Positions 47,775 to 62,519 of a DNA stretch of 64,000 bases are shown piece by piece. The notes below the pieces were generated by a model. The model had not been told where the DNA came from and did no database searches. It was given only the letters and a program-made list of their open reading frames with translations. The first letter of the stretch is position 1. Each line of letters opens with the position of its first letter. This stretch comes from Sympetrum striolatum (Eukaryota > Arthropoda > Insecta > Odonata > Libellulidae). The stretch spans positions 60,334,939 to 60,398,938 of the forward strand of contig OX388351.1 in assembly GCA_947579665.1 (NCBI GenBank), in the 5' to 3' direction. Made by a program: the position numbers and the translations under genes.

Positions 47775-49041
47775 GAGAGAAACGCAACTTTTTATCTCAT
47801 TTTAATGGTTATGTGAATATTTATCCAAATTAATTAGACATTTAAAGTTTCCTGTTGTAGTAAACCAAGAAATCGTCGAGAACACAAAAACAATAGGTAA
47901 AATTTCAGTAATAAGGCCATATTTTGCTAAATATTGAGCAAAACTAGTCAAGATTTGATTCAATTTAAATTCTCATTCACGATCTAACCAAGTTCTATAA
48001 AAATATTCAATTTTTCGTAAAAATTAACTAAAAAAACGTCGAAAATTCGGAAAAAATATCGTTAAATATTCTAGTTTTTTGCCATTTATTGTTAAAAATA
48101 TAGAAAAACTAGTCACGTCATACTCAATTAAAGTTTATGACGAGATCCAAGCAGGTTTATTAAAAATTTTCAATTTTTCTCAGCTGCTAACCCAAAAAAC
48201 GTCGAAAACTTGAGAAAAATGTGGAATTATCAGGTTTTTGGACATTGATTGCTACAAATTTAGAAAAACTAGTCAAGATTTGATAAAATTAAATATTCTG
48301 TCAAGATCTAACCATGTTATATAGAAATATTCAATTTTTCGTAGCAGTTAACTCAAAAAACGTCAAAAACTAGAAAAACATACATGTAAAATTACTAGTT
48401 TTCGCCAATTATTGCTAAAACATGACGAAAAATAGTCAATTCTTTGCGAATTTTATTTATTCTTACGATATCAATCCAACGTTAATAGATATTTTCAATT
48501 TTTTGTAGCAGTAAACCAAAAATAATTCGAAAACAATTGGTGAAATTTAAGGATTTTTGCCATATTTTGCTAAAATTGAGCAAGAATAGTCAAGTTTTGA
48601 TTCAATTTAAATTCTATGTCACTATCTTACCAAGTTCTATAAAATATTTAATTTTTCGTAGCAGTTAACCAAAAAAACTTCGAAAATTCGGAAAAAATAT
48701 CGGTAAAATTGCTGGTTTTTGGCCATTTTTTGCTAAAAATTGAGCAAAATTAGTCAAGTTTGTACTCAATTTTAAGTTCATGAAGAGATCTAACCAGGTT
48801 TATAAAAAATTTTTAATTATTTTCAGCTGCTAACCAAAAAAACGTCGAAAAATCGAAAAATATGGTGAAATATCAGGTTTTTTGAAATATTTTGCTACAA
48901 ATTTAGAAAAACAAAACTTGTTTAAACTAATTCTAATGCTTATGAGAATATCTATCCAAATTAATTAGATATTTTAAATTTCCTGTTGTAGTAAACCAAG
49001 AAATCGTCGAGAATTCGAAAACAATTGGTAAAATTTCAGTA
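47775..49041 (+). repeat. Long-range duplicated satellite segment, copy B
   Basis: Partner of 31414-32680, sharing the same rare marker words in the same order. Small indels and substitutions distinguish the copies, for example in the AAAATAATTCG word near 48520. Confidence 0.8.
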
Positions 49042-49810
49042 TTTAGGTCATATTTTGCTAAAAATTGAGCAAAATTAGTCAAGTTTTTATTCAATTTAAA
49101 TCCTCTGTCACAATCTAACCGAGTTGTATAAAAATATCCAATTTTTCGTAGCAGTTAACCAATAAAACGTCGAAAATTCGGAAAAAATATCGGTAAAATT
49201 TCTTGTTTTTGGCCATTTTTTGCTAAAAATTGAGCAAAACTAGTCAATTTTTGATTCAATTTAACTTCTCTGTCACAATCTAACCATGTTGTATAAAAAT
49301 ATCCAATTTTTCGTAGCAGTTAACCAAAAAAACGTCGAAAATTCGGAAAAAATATCGGTAAAATTTCTTGCTTTTGGCCATTTTTTGCTAAAAATTGAGC
49401 AAAACTAGTCAAGTTTTGATTCAACTTAACTTCTCTGTCACAATCTAACCAAGTTGTATAAAAATATCCAATTTTTCGTAACAGTTAACCAAAAAAACGT
49501 CGAAAATTCGGAAAAAATATCGGTAAAATTTCTGGTTTTTGGCCATTTTTGCTAACAATTGAGCAGAAATAGTCAAGTTTTGATTCAATTTAAATTCTCT
49601 GTCACGATCAAACCACGTTCTATAAAAATACTTAATTTTTCTTAGCAGTTAACCAAAAAAACTTCGAAAATTCGGAAAAAATATCGGTAAAATTTCTTGT
49701 TTTTGGACATTTTTTGCTAAAAATTGAGCAAAACTAGTCATGCTTGTACTCAATTTTAAGTTCATGACGAGATCTAACCAGGTTTATTAAAAATTTTTAA
49801 ATTTTTTCAG

Positions 49811-50790
49811 CTGCTAACCCAAAAAACGTCGAAAACTAGAAAAAATTGGTTAAATATCAGGTTTTTTGAAATATTTTGCTACAAATTGAGAAAAACACAA
49901 CTTGTTTTGACTCGTTTTAATGTTTATGAGAATAATTATCCAAATTAATTAGATATTTTAAATTTCCTGTTGTAGTAAACCAAGAAATCGTCGAAAACTC
50001 GAAAACAATTGGCAAAATTTCAGAATTTAGGGCATATATTGCGAAAAATTGAGCAAAATTAGTCGAGTTTTGATTCAATTTAAATTCTCTGTCACAATCT
50101 AACCATGTTGTATAAAAATATCCAATTTTTCGTAGCAGTTAACCAAAAAAACTTCGAAAATTCGGAAAAAATATCGGTAAAATTGCTGGTTTTTGGCCAT
50201 TTATTGCTAAAAATATAGAAAAACTAGTCAAGCTTGTACTCAATTTAAAGATCATGACGAGATCTAACCAGCTTTATTAAAAATTTTTAATTTTTTTCAG
50301 CTGCTAACCCAAAAAACGTCGAAAACTAGAAAAAATTGGTTAAATATCAGGTTTTTTGAAATATTTTATTACAAATTGAGAAAAACACAACTTGTTTAGA
50401 CTCGTTTTAATGTTTATGAGAATAATTATCCAAATTAATTAGATATTTTAAATTTCCTGTTGTAGTAAACCAAGAAATCGTCGAAAACTCGAAAACAATT
50501 GGCAAAATTTCAGAATTTAGGGCATGTATTGCGAAAAATTGAGCAAAATTAGTCGAGTTTTGATTCAATTTAAATTCTCTGTCACAATCTAACCATGTTG
50601 TATAAAAATATCCAATTTTTCGTAGCAGTTAACCAAAAAAACTTCGAAAATTCTAAAAAATATCGGTAAAATTTCTGGTTTATGGCCATTTTTTGCTAAA
50701 CATTGAGCAGAAATTGTCAGGTTTTGATTCGATGTAAATTCTCTGTTAGATGTAACCATGTTCTATAAAAATATTTAATTTTTCGTAGCA
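49811..50790 (+). repeat. Two 490-bp trimers at the right edge of the ~164-bp array
   Basis: The word AAAACTAGAAAAAATTGGTT at 49825 returns at 50315, and three consecutive monomers (3 x about 163 bp) match closely between the two copies. It is a local trimeric higher-order unit just before the scaffold gap. Confidence 0.8.
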
Positions 50791-50866
50791 GTTAACCAAA
50801 AAACTTCGAAAATTCGGAAAAAATATCGGTAAAATTGCTGGTTTTTGGCCATTTATTGCTAAAAAT

Positions 50867-51066
50867 NNNNNNNNNNNNNNNNNNNNNNNNNNNNNNNNNN
50901 NNNNNNNNNNNNNNNNNNNNNNNNNNNNNNNNNNNNNNNNNNNNNNNNNNNNNNNNNNNNNNNNNNNNNNNNNNNNNNNNNNNNNNNNNNNNNNNNNNNN
51001 NNNNNNNNNNNNNNNNNNNNNNNNNNNNNNNNNNNNNNNNNNNNNNNNNNNNNNNNNNNNNNNNNN
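50867..51066. other. Assembly gap (200 N)
   Basis: Exactly 200 N separate the ~164-bp satellite from the 137-bp satellite. The round number is typical of a scaffolding placeholder, so the true distance and even the adjacency of the two arrays are unknown. Confidence 1.
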
Positions 51067-51843
51067 AAACGAATGCTTATTTAGTATCAACAATAATTAT
51101 ACCTACCACCAGAATTAATGGGGATCGATTTTGAGCAATTTTAAATTTGCGATTTTTTAAATTTTCAAACGCTTATATCTCGCTTATTTGCAATGATAGC
51201 GCAAAACGAATGCTTATTTAGTATCAACAATAATTATACCTACCACCAGAATTAATGGGGATCGATTTTGAGCAATTTTAAATTTGCGATTTTTCAAATT
51301 TTCAAACGCTTATATCTCGCTTATTTGCAATGATAGCGCAAAACGAATGCTTATTTAGTATCAACAATAATTATACCTACCACCAGAATTAATGGGGATC
51401 GATTTTGAGCAATTTTAAATTTGCGATTTTTCAAATTTTCAAACGCTTATATCTCGCTTATATGCAATGATAGCGCAAAACTAATGCTTATTTAGTATCA
51501 ACAATAATTATACCTACCACCAGAATTAATGGGGATCGATTTTGAGCAATTTTAAATTTTATGATTTTCAAATTTTCAAACGCTTATATCTCGCTTATTT
51601 GCAATGATAGCGCAAGACGAATGCTTATTTAGTATCAACAATAATTATACCTACCACCAGAATTAATGGGGATCGATTTTGAGCAATTTTAAATTTGCGA
51701 TTTTTCAAATTTTCAAACGCTTATATCTCGCTTATTTGCAATGATAGCGCAACACGAATGCTTATTTAGTATCAACAATAATTATACCTACCACCAGAAT
51801 TAATGGGGATCGATTTTGAGCAATTTTAAATTTGCGATTTTTC

Positions 51844-51885
51844 AATGGGGATCGATTTTGAGCAATTTTAAATTTGCGATTTTTC
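51844..51885 (+). repeat. 42-bp internal duplication in one 137-bp monomer
   Basis: After GCGATTTTTC the sequence jumps back to AATGGGGATCGATTTTGAGC and repeats about 42 bp before continuing, making this monomer about 179 bp. It is the clearest length break of the period that I noticed and could be a slippage scar or an assembly join. Confidence 0.85.
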
Positions 51886-54479
51886 AAATTTTCATACGCT
51901 TATATCTCGCTTATTTGCAATGATAGCGCAAAACGAATGCTTATTTAGTATCAACAATAATTATACCTACCACCAGAATTAATGGGGATCGATTTTGAGC
52001 AATTTTAAATTTGCGATTTTTCAAATTTTCAAACGCTTATATCTCGCTTATTTGCAATGATAGCGCAAAACGAATGCTTATTTAGTATCAACAATAATTA
52101 TACCTACCACCAGAATTAATAAGGATCGATTTTGAGCAATTTTAAATTTGCGATTTTTCAAATTTTCAAACGCTTATATCTCGCTTATTTGCAATGATAG
52201 CGCAAAACGAATGCTTATTTAGTATCAACAATAATTATACCTACCACCAGAATTAATGGGGATCGATTTTGAGCAATTTTAAATTTGCGATTTTTCAAAT
52301 TTTCAAACGCTTATATCTCGCTTATTTGCAATGATAGCGCAAAACGAATGCTTATTTAGTATCAACAATAATTTTACCTACCACCAGAATTAATGGGGAT
52401 CGATTTTGAGCAATTTTAAATTTGCGATTTTTCAAATTTTCAAACGCTTATATCTCGCTTATTTGCAATAGTAGCGCAAAACGAATGCTTATTTAGTATC
52501 AACAATAATTATACCTACCACCAGAATTAATAGGGATCGATTTTGAGCAATTTTAAATTTGCGATTTTTCAAATTTTCAAACGCTTATATCTCGCTTATT
52601 TGCAATGATAGCGCAAAACGAATGCTTATTCAGTATCAACAATAATTATACCTACCACCAGAATTAATGGGGATCGATTTTGAGCAATTTTAAATTTGCG
52701 ATTTTTCAAATTTTCAAACGCTTATATCTCGCTTATTTGCAATGATAGCGCTAAACGAATGCTTATTTAGTATCAACAATAATTTTACCTACCACCAGAA
52801 TTAATGGGGATCGATTTTGAGCAATTTTAAATTTGCGATTTTTCAAATTTTCAAACGCTTATATCTCGCTTATTTGCAATGATAGCGCAAAACGAATGCT
52901 TATTTAGTATCAACAATAATTATACCTACCACCAGAATTAATGGGGATCGATTTTGAGCAATTTTAAATTTGCGATTTTTCAAATTTTCAAACGCTTATA
53001 TCTCGCTTATTTGCAATGATAGCGCAAAACGAATGCTTATTTAGTATCAACAATAATTATACCTACCACCAGAATTAATGGGGATCGATTTTGAGCAATT
53101 TAAAATTTGCGATTTTTCAAATTTTCAAACGCTTATATCTCGCTTATTTGCAATGATAGCGCAAAACGAATGCTTATTTAGTATCAACAATAATTATACC
53201 TACCACCAGAATTAATGGGGATCGATTTTGAGCAATTTTAAATTTGCGATTTTTCAAATTTTCAAACGCATATATCTCGCTTATTTGCAATGATAGCGCA
53301 AAACGAATGCTTATTTAGTATCAACAATAATTATACCTACCACCAGAATTAATGGGGATCGATTTTGAGCAATTTTAAATTTGCGATTTTTCAAATTTTC
53401 AAACGCTTATATCTCGCTTATTTGCAATGATAGCGCAAAACGAATGCTTATTTAGTATCAACAATAATTATACCTACCACCAGAATTAATGGGGATCCAC
53501 TTTGAGCAATTTTAAATTTGCGATTTTTCAAATTTTCAAACGCTTATATCTCGCTTATTTGCAATGATAGCGCAAAACGAATGCTTATTTAGTATCAACA
53601 ATAATTTTACCTACCACCAGAATTAATGGGGATCGATTTTGAGCAATTTTAAATTTGCGATTTTTCAAATTTTCAAACGCTTATATCTCGCTTATTTGCA
53701 ATGATGGCGCAAAACGAATGCTTATTTAGTATCAACAATAATTATACCTACCACCAGAATTAATGGGGATCGATTTTGAGCAATTTTAAATTTGTGATTT
53801 TTCAAATTTTCAAACGCTTATATCTCGCTTATTTGCAATGATAGCGCAAAACGAATGCTTATTTAGTATCAACAATAATTATACCTACCACCAGAATTAA
53901 TGGGGATCGATTTTGGGCAATTTTAAATTTGCGATTTTTCAAATTTTCAAACGCTTATATCTCGCTTATTTGCAATGATAGCGCAAAACGAATGCTTATT
54001 TAGTATCAACAATAAACCTACCTACCACCAGTATTAATGGGGATCGATTTTGAGCAATTTTAAATTTGCAATTTTTCAAATTTTCAAACGCTTATATCTC
54101 GCTTATTTGCAATGATAGCGCAAAACGAATGCTTATTTAGTATCAACAATAATTATACCTACCACCAGAATTAATGGGGATCGATTTTGAGCAATTTTAA
54201 ATTTGCGATTTTTCAAATTTTCAAACGCTTATATCTCGCTTATTTGCAATGATAGCGCAAAACGAATGCTTATTTAGTATCAACAATAATTATACCTACC
54301 ACCAGAATTAATGGGGATCGATTTTGAGCAATTTTAAATTTGCGATTTTTCAAATTTTCAAACGCTTATATCTCGCTTATTTGCAATGATATCGCAAAAC
54401 GAATGCTTATTTAGTATCAACAATAATTATACCTACCACCAGAATTAATAAGGATCGATTTTGAGCAATTTTAAATTTG

Positions 54480-56400
54480 CGATTTTTCAAATTTTCAAAC
54501 GCTTATATCTCGCTTATTTGCAATGATAGCGCAAAACGAATGCTTATTTAGTATCAACAATAATTATACCTACCACCAGAATTAATGGGGATCGATTTTG
54601 AGCAATTTTAAATTTGCGATTTTTCAAATTTTCAAACGCTTATATCTCGCTTATTTGCAATGATAGCGCAAAACGAATGCTTATTTAGTATCAACAATAA
54701 TTATACCTACCACCAGAATTAATGGGGATCGATTTTGAGCAATTTTAAATTTGCGATTTTTTAAATTTTCAAACGCTTATATCTCGCTTATTTGCAATGA
54801 TAGCGCAAAACGAATGCTTATTTAGTATCAACAATAATTATACCTACCACCAGAATTAATGGGGATCGATATCGAGCAATTTTAAATTTGCGATTTTTCA
54901 AATTTTCAAACGCTTATATCTCGCTTATTTGCAATGATAGCGCAAAACGAATGCTTATTTAGTATCAACAATAATTATACCTACCACCAGAATTAATGGG
55001 GATCGACTTTGAGCAATTTTAAATTTGCGGTTTTTCAAATTTTCAAACGCTTATATCTCGCTTATTTGCAATGATAGCGCAAAACGAATGCTTATTTAGT
55101 ATCAACAATAATTATACCTACCACCAGAATTAATAGGGATCGATTTTGAGCAATTTTAAATTTGCGATTTTTCAAATTTTCAAACGCTTATATCTCGCTT
55201 ATTTGCAATGATAGCGCAAAACGAATGCTTATTTTGTATCAACAATAATTATGCCTACCACCAGAATTAATAAGGATCGATTTTGAGCAATTTTAAATTT
55301 GCGATTTTTCAAATTTTCAAACGCTTATATCTCGCTTATTTGCAATGATAGCGCAAAACGAATGCTTATTTAGTATCAACAATAATTATACCTACCACCA
55401 GAATTAATGGGGATCGATTTTGAGCAATTTTAAATTTGCGATTTTTCAAATTTTCAAACGCTTATATCTCGCTTATTTGCAATGATAGCGCAAAACGAAT
55501 GCTTATTTTGTATCAACAATAATTATACCTACCACCAGAATTAATAAGGATCGATTTTGAGCAATTTTAAATTTGCGATTTTTCAAATTTTCAAACGCTT
55601 ATATCTCGCTTATTTGCAATGATAGCGCAAAACGAATGCTTATTTAGTATCAACAATAATTATACCTACCACCAGAATTAATGGGGATCGATTTTGAGCA
55701 ATTTTAAATTTGCGATTTTTTAAATTTTCAAACGCTTATATCTCGCTTATTTGCAATGATAGCGCAAAACGAATGCTTATTTAGTATCAACAATAATTAT
55801 ACCTACCACCAGAATTAATGGGGATCGATTTCGAGCAATTTAAAATTTGCGATTTTTCAAATTTTCAAACGCTTATATCTCGCTTATTTGCAATGATAGC
55901 GCAAAACGAATGCTTATTTAGTATCAACAATAATTATACCTACCACCAGAATTAATGGGGATCGACTTTGAGCAATTTTAAATTTGCGGTTTTTCAAATT
56001 TTCAAACGCTTATATCTCGCTTATTTGCAATGATAGCGCAAAACGAATGCTTATTTAGTATCAACAATAATTATACCTACCACCAGAATTAATAGGGATC
56101 GATTTTGAGCAATTTTAAATTTGCGATTTTTCAAATTTTCAAACGCTTATATCTCGCTTATTTGCAATGATAGCGCAAAACGAATGCTTATTTTGTATCA
56201 ACAATAATTATACCTACCACCAGAATTAATAAGGATCGATTTTGAGCAATTTTAAATTTGCGATTTTTCAAATTTTCAAACGCTTATATCTCGCTTATTT
56301 GCAATGATAGCGCAAAACGAATGCTTATTTAGTATCAACAATAATTATACCTACCACCAGAATTAATGGGGATCGATTTTGAGCAATTTTAAATTTGCGA
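54480..56400 (+). repeat. Two tandem 959-bp (7-mer) higher-order units in the 137-bp array
   Basis: Marker variants recur at exactly 959 bp (7 x 137): GCGATTTTTTAAATTT at 54753/55712, the GATAT/GATTT-CGAGC variant at 54860/55819, and GATCGACTTTGAGC followed by TGCGGTTTTTC at 55001/55960. Confidence 0.85.
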
Positions 56401-58129
56401 TTTTTCAAATTTTCAAACCCTTATATCTCGCTTATTTGCAATGATAGCGCAAAACGAATGCTTATTCAGTATCAACAATAATTATACCTACCACCAGAAT
56501 TAATGGGGATCGATTTTGAGCAATTTAAAATTTCCGATTTTTCAAATTTTCAAACGCTTATATCTCGCTTATTTGCAATGATAGCGCAAAACGAATGCTT
56601 ATTTAGTATCAACAATAATTATACCTACCACCAGAATTAATAAGGATCGATTTTGAGCAATTTTAAATTTGCGATTTTTCAAATTTTCAAACGCTTATAT
56701 CTCGCTTATTTACAATGATAGCGCAAAACGAATGCTTATTTAGTATCAACAATAATTATACCTACCACCAGAATTAATGGGGATCGATTTTGAGCAATTT
56801 TAAATTTGCGATTTTTCAAATTTTCAAACGCTTATATCTCGCTTATTTGCAATGATAGCGCAAAACGAATGCTTATTTAGTATCAACAATAATTATACCT
56901 ACCACCAGAATTAATGGGGATCGATTTTGAGCAATTTTAAATTTGCGATTTTTCAAATTTTCAAACGCTTATATCTCGCTTATTTGCAATGATAGCGCAA
57001 AACGAATGCTTATTTAGTATCAACAATAATTATACCTACCAACAGAATTAATGGGGATCGATTTTGAGCAATTTTAAATTTGCGATTTTTCAAATTTTCA
57101 AACGCTTATATCTCGCTTATTTGCAATGATAGCGCAAAACAAATGCTTATTAAGTATCATCAATAATTATACCTACCACCAGAATTAATGGGGATCGATT
57201 TTGAGCAATTTTATATTTGCGATTTTTCAAATTTTCAAACGCTTATATCTCGCTTATTTGCAATGATAGCGCAAAACAAATGCTTATTTAGTATCAACAA
57301 TAATTAAACCTACCACCAGAATTAATAGGGATCGATTTTGAGCAATTTTAAATTTGCGATTTTTCAAATTTTCAAACGCTTATATCTCGCTTATTTGCAA
57401 TGATAGCGCAAAACGAATGCTTATTTAGTATCAACAATAATTATACCTACCACCAGAATTAATGGGGATCGATTTTGAGCAATTTTAAATTTGCGATTTT
57501 TCAAATTTCCAAACGCTTATATCTCGCTTATTTGCAATGATAGCGCTAAACGAATGCTTTTTTAGTATCAACAATAATTATACCTACCACCAGAATTAAT
57601 GGGGATCGATTTTGAGCAATTTTAAATATGCGATTTTTCAAATTTTCAAACGCTTATATCACGCTTATTTGCAATGATAGCGCAAAACGAATGCTTATTT
57701 AGTATCAACAATAATTATACCTACCACCAGAATTAATGGGGATCGATTTTGAGCAATTTTAAATTTGCGATTTTTCAAATTTTCAAACGCTTATATCTCG
57801 CTTATTTGCAATGATAGCGCAAAACGAATGCTTATTTAGTATCAACAATAATTATACCTACCACCAGAATTAATGGGGATCGATTTTGAGCAATTTTAAA
57901 TTTGCGATTTTTCAAATTACCAAACGCTTATATCTCGCTTATTTACAATGATAGCGCAAAACGAATGCTTATTTAGTATCAACAATAATTATACCTACCA
58001 CCAGAATTAATGGGGATCGATTTTGAGCAATTTTAAATTTGCGATTTTTCAAATTTTCAAACGCTTATATCTCGCTTATTTGCAATGATAGCGCAAAACG
58101 AATGCTTATTTAGTATCAACAATAATTAT

Positions 58130-59990
58130 GCCTACCACCAGATATAATAAGGATCGATTTTGAGTAATTTTAAATTAGCGATTTTTCAAATTTTTAAACG
58201 CTTATATCTCGCTTATTTGCAATGATAGCGCAAAACGAATGCTTATTTAGTTTCAACAATAATTATACCTACCACCAGAATTAATAAGGATCGATTTTGA
58301 GCAATTTTAAATTTGCGATTTTTCAAATTTTCAAACGCTTATATCTCGCTTATTTGCAATGATAGCGCAAAACGAATGCTTATTTAGTATCAACAATAAT
58401 TATACCTACCACCAGAATTAATGGGGATCGATTTTGAGCAATTTTAAATTTGCGATTTTTCAAATTTTCAAACGCTTATATCTCGCTTATTTGCAATGAT
58501 AGCGCAAAACGAATGCTTATTTAGTATCAACAATAATTATACCTACCAACAGAATTAATAAGGATCGATTTTGAGCAATTTTAAATTTGCGATTTTTCAA
58601 ATTTTCAAACGCTTATATCTCGCTTATTTGCAATAATAGCGCAATACGAATGCTTATTCAGTATCATCAATAATTATACCTAACCTTAGAATTAATGGGG
58701 ATCGATTTTGAGCAATTTTATATTTGCGATTTTTCAAATTTTCAAACGCTTATATCTCGCTTATTTGCAATGATAGCGCAAAACGAATGCTTATTTAGTA
58801 TCAACAATAATTATACCTACCACCAGAATTAATGGGGATCGATTTTGAGCAATTTTAAATTTGCAATTTTTCAAATTTCCAAACGCTTATATCTCGCTTA
58901 TTTGCAATGATAGCGCTAAACGAATGCTTATTTAGTATCAACAATAATTATACCTACCACCAGAATTAATGGGGATCGATTTTGAGCAATTTTAAATATG
59001 CGATTTTTCAAATTTTCAAACGCTTATATCACGCTTATTTGCAATGATAGCGCAAAACGAATGCTTATTTAGTATCAACAATAATTATACCTACCACCAG
59101 AATTAATGGGGATCGATTTTGAGCAATTTTATATTTGCGATTTTTTAAATTTTCAAACGCTTATATCTCGCTTATTTGCAATGATAGCGCAAAACGAATG
59201 CTTATTTAGTATCAACAATAATTATACCTACCACCAGAATTAATAAGGATCGATTTTGAGCAATTTTAAATTTGCGATTTTTCAAATTTCCAAACGCTTA
59301 TATCTCGCTTATTTGCAATGATAGCGCTAAACGAATGCTTATTTAGTATCAACAATAATTATACCTACCACCAGAATTAATGGGGATCGATTTTGAGCAA
59401 TTTTAAATATGCGATTTTTCAAATTTTCAAACACTTATATCTCGCTTATTTGCAATGATAGCGCAAAACGAATGCTTATTTAGTATCAACAATAATTATA
59501 CCTACCACCAAAATTAATGGGGATCGATTTTGAGCAATTTTAAATTTGCGATTTTTCAAATTTTCAAACGCTTATATCTCGCTTATTTGCAATGATAGCG
59601 CAAAACGAATGCTTATTTAGTACCAACAATAATTATACCTACCACCAGAATTAATGGGGATCGATTTTGAGCAATTTTAAATTTGCGATTTTTCAAATTT
59701 TCAAACGCTTATATCTCGCTTATTTACAATGATAGCGCAAAACGAATGCTTATTTAGTATCAACAATAATTATACCTACCACCAGAATTAATGGGGATCG
59801 ATTTTGAGCAATTTTAAATTTGCAATTTTTCAAATTTTCAAACGCTTATATCTCGCTTATTTGCAATGATAGCGCAAAACGAATGCTTATTTAGTATCAA
59901 CAATAATTATGCCTACCACCAGATATAATGGGGATCGATTTTGAGTAATTTTAAATTAGCGATTTTTCAAATTTTTAAACGCTTATATCT
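58130..59990 (+). repeat. 1781-bp (13-mer) higher-order offset in the 137-bp array
   Basis: The rare monomer with TATGCCTACCACCAGATATA, GAGTAATTTTAAATTAGCG and AAATTTTTAAACGC occurs at 58128 and again 1781 bp (13 x 137) downstream; the next monomer (GTTTCAACAATAA) follows in both places. Confidence 0.8.
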
Positions 59991-62519
59991 CGCTTATTTG
60001 CAATGATAGCGCAAAACGAATGCTTATTTAGTTTCAACAATAATTATACCTACCACCAGAATTAATAAGGATCGATTTTGAGCAATTTTAAATTTGCGAT
60101 TTTTCAAATTTTCAAACGCTTATATCTCGCTTATTTGCAATGATAGCGCAAAACGAATGCTTATTTAGTATCAACAATAATTATACCTACCACCAGAATT
60201 AATGGGGATCGATTTTGAGCAATTTTAAATTTGCGATTTTTCAAATTTTCAAACGCTTATATCTCGCTTATTTGCAATGATAGCGCAAAACGAATGCTTA
60301 TTTAGTATCAACAATAATTATACCTACCAACAGAATTAATGGGGATCGATTTTGAGCAATTTTAAATTTGCGATTTTTCAAATATTCAAACGCTTATATC
60401 TCGCTTATTTGCAATGATAGCGCAAAACGAATGCTTATTTAGTATCAACAATAATTATACCTACCACCAGAATTAATGGGGATCGATTTTGAGCAATTTT
60501 AAATTTGCGATTTTTCAAATTTTCAAACGCTTATATCTCGCTTATTTGCAATGATAGCGCAAAACGAATGATTATTTAGTATCAACAATAATTATACCTA
60601 CCACCAGAATTAATAAGGATCGATTTTGAGCAATTTTAAATTTGCGATTTTTCAAATTCTCAAACGCTTATATCTCGCTTATTTGCATTGATAGCGCAAA
60701 ACGAATGCTTATTTAGTATCAACAATAATTATACCTACCACCAGAATTAATGGGGATCGATTTTGAGCAATTTTAAATTTGCGATTTTTCAAATTTTCAA
60801 ACGCTTATATCTCGCTTATTTGCAATGATAGCGCAAAACGAATGCTTATTTAGTATCAACAATAATTATACCTACCACCAGAATTAATTGGATCGATTTT
60901 GAGCAATTTTAAATTTGCGATTTTTCAAATTTTCAAACGCTTATATCTCGATTATTTGCAATGATAGCGCAAAACGAATGCTTATTTAGTATCAACAATA
61001 ATTATACCTACCACCAGAATTAATAAGGATCGATTTTGAGCAATTTTAAATTTGCGATTTTTCAAATTCTCAAACGCTTATATCTCGCTTATTTGCATTG
61101 ATAGCGAAAAACGAATGCTTATTTAGTATCAACAATAATTATACCTACCACCAGAATTAATGGGGATCGACTTTGAGCAATTTTAAATTTGCGATTTTTC
61201 AAATTTTCAAACGCTTATATCTCGCTTATTTGCAATGATAGCGCAAAACGAATGCTTATTTAGTATCAACAATAATTATACCTACCACCAGAATTAATGG
61301 GGATCGATTTTGAGAAATTTTAAATTTTCGATTTTTCAAATTTTCAAACGCTTATATCTCGCTTATTTGCAATGATAGCGCAAAACGAATGCTTATTTAG
61401 TATCAACAATAATTATACCTACCACCAGAATTAATGGGGATCGATTTTGAGCAATTTTTAATTTGCGATTTTTCAAATTTTCAAACCCTTATATCTCGCT
61501 TATTTGCAATGATAGCGCAAAACGAATGATTATTTAGTATCAACAATAATTATACCTACCACCAGAATTAATAAGGATCGATTTTGAGCAATTTTAAATT
61601 TGCGATTTTTCAAATTCTCAAACGCTTATATCTCGCTTATTTGCATTGATAGCGAAAAACGAATGCTTATTTAGTATCAACAATAATTATACCTACCACC
61701 AGAATTAATGGGGATCGATTTTGAGCAATTTTAAATTTGCGATTTTTCAAATTTTCAAACGCTTATATCTCGCTTATTTGCAATGATAGCGCAAAACGAG
61801 TGCTTATTTAGTATCAACAATAATTATACCTACCACCAGAATTAATTGGATCGATTTTGAGCAATTTTAAATTTGCGATTTTTCAAATTTTCAAACGCTT
61901 ATATCTCGCTTATTTGCAATGATAGCGCAAAACGAATGCTTATTTAGTATCAACAATAATTATACCTACCACCAGAATTAATGGGGATCGATTTTGAGCA
62001 ATTTTAAATTTGCGATTTTTCAAATTCTCAAACGCTTATATCTCGCTTATTTGCAATGATAGCGCAAAACGAATGCTAATTTAGTATCAACAATAATTAT
62101 ACCTACCACCAGAATTAATAGGGATCGATTTTGAGCAAATTTAAATTTGCGATTTTTCAAATTTTCAAACGCTTATATCTCGCTTATTTGCAATGATAGC
62201 GCAAAACGAATGCTTATTTAGTATCAACAATAATTATACCTACCACCAGAATTAATAGGGATCGACTTTGAGCAATTTTAAATTTGCGATTTTTCAAATT
62301 TTCAAACGCTTATATCTCGCTTATTTGCAATGATAGCGCAAAACGAAAGCTTATTTAGTATCAACAATAATTATACCTACCACCAGAATTAATAAGGATC
62401 GATTTTGAGCAATTTTAAATTTTCGATTTTTCAAATTTTCAAACGCTTATATCTCGCTTATTTGCAATGATAGCGCAAAACGAATGCTTATTTAGTATCA
62501 ACAATAATTATACCTACCA

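Larger units (their letters stand above)
22447..50866 (+). repeat. Major ~164-bp satellite array (about 170 monomers, 28.4 kb, continues to gap)
   Basis: Monomers of 162-166 bp share the core TTTTGCTAAAAATTGAGCAA and the words AACGTCGAAAA and TTTTTCGTAGCAGTTAACCA. At least four types recur by their middle section: one with GATTCAATTTAAATTCTCTG, one with GTTCATGACGAGATCTAACC and CAGCTGCTAACCC, one with AATTAATTAGATATTTTAAA and GTAGTAAACCAAGAAATCGT, and one with GATATCAATCCAACGTAAAT. The second and third types usually follow each other, then runs of the first. Several segments recur at long range. Monomers 22.4-25 kb are the most diverged. All open frames in the array are antisense readings of the core. 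No coding region or inserted gene was found. Confidence 0.95.

Noticed and set aside
50746..51134. Open frames of 99-115 codons across the gap
   Set aside because: They consist mostly of unknown residues from the 200-N gap.
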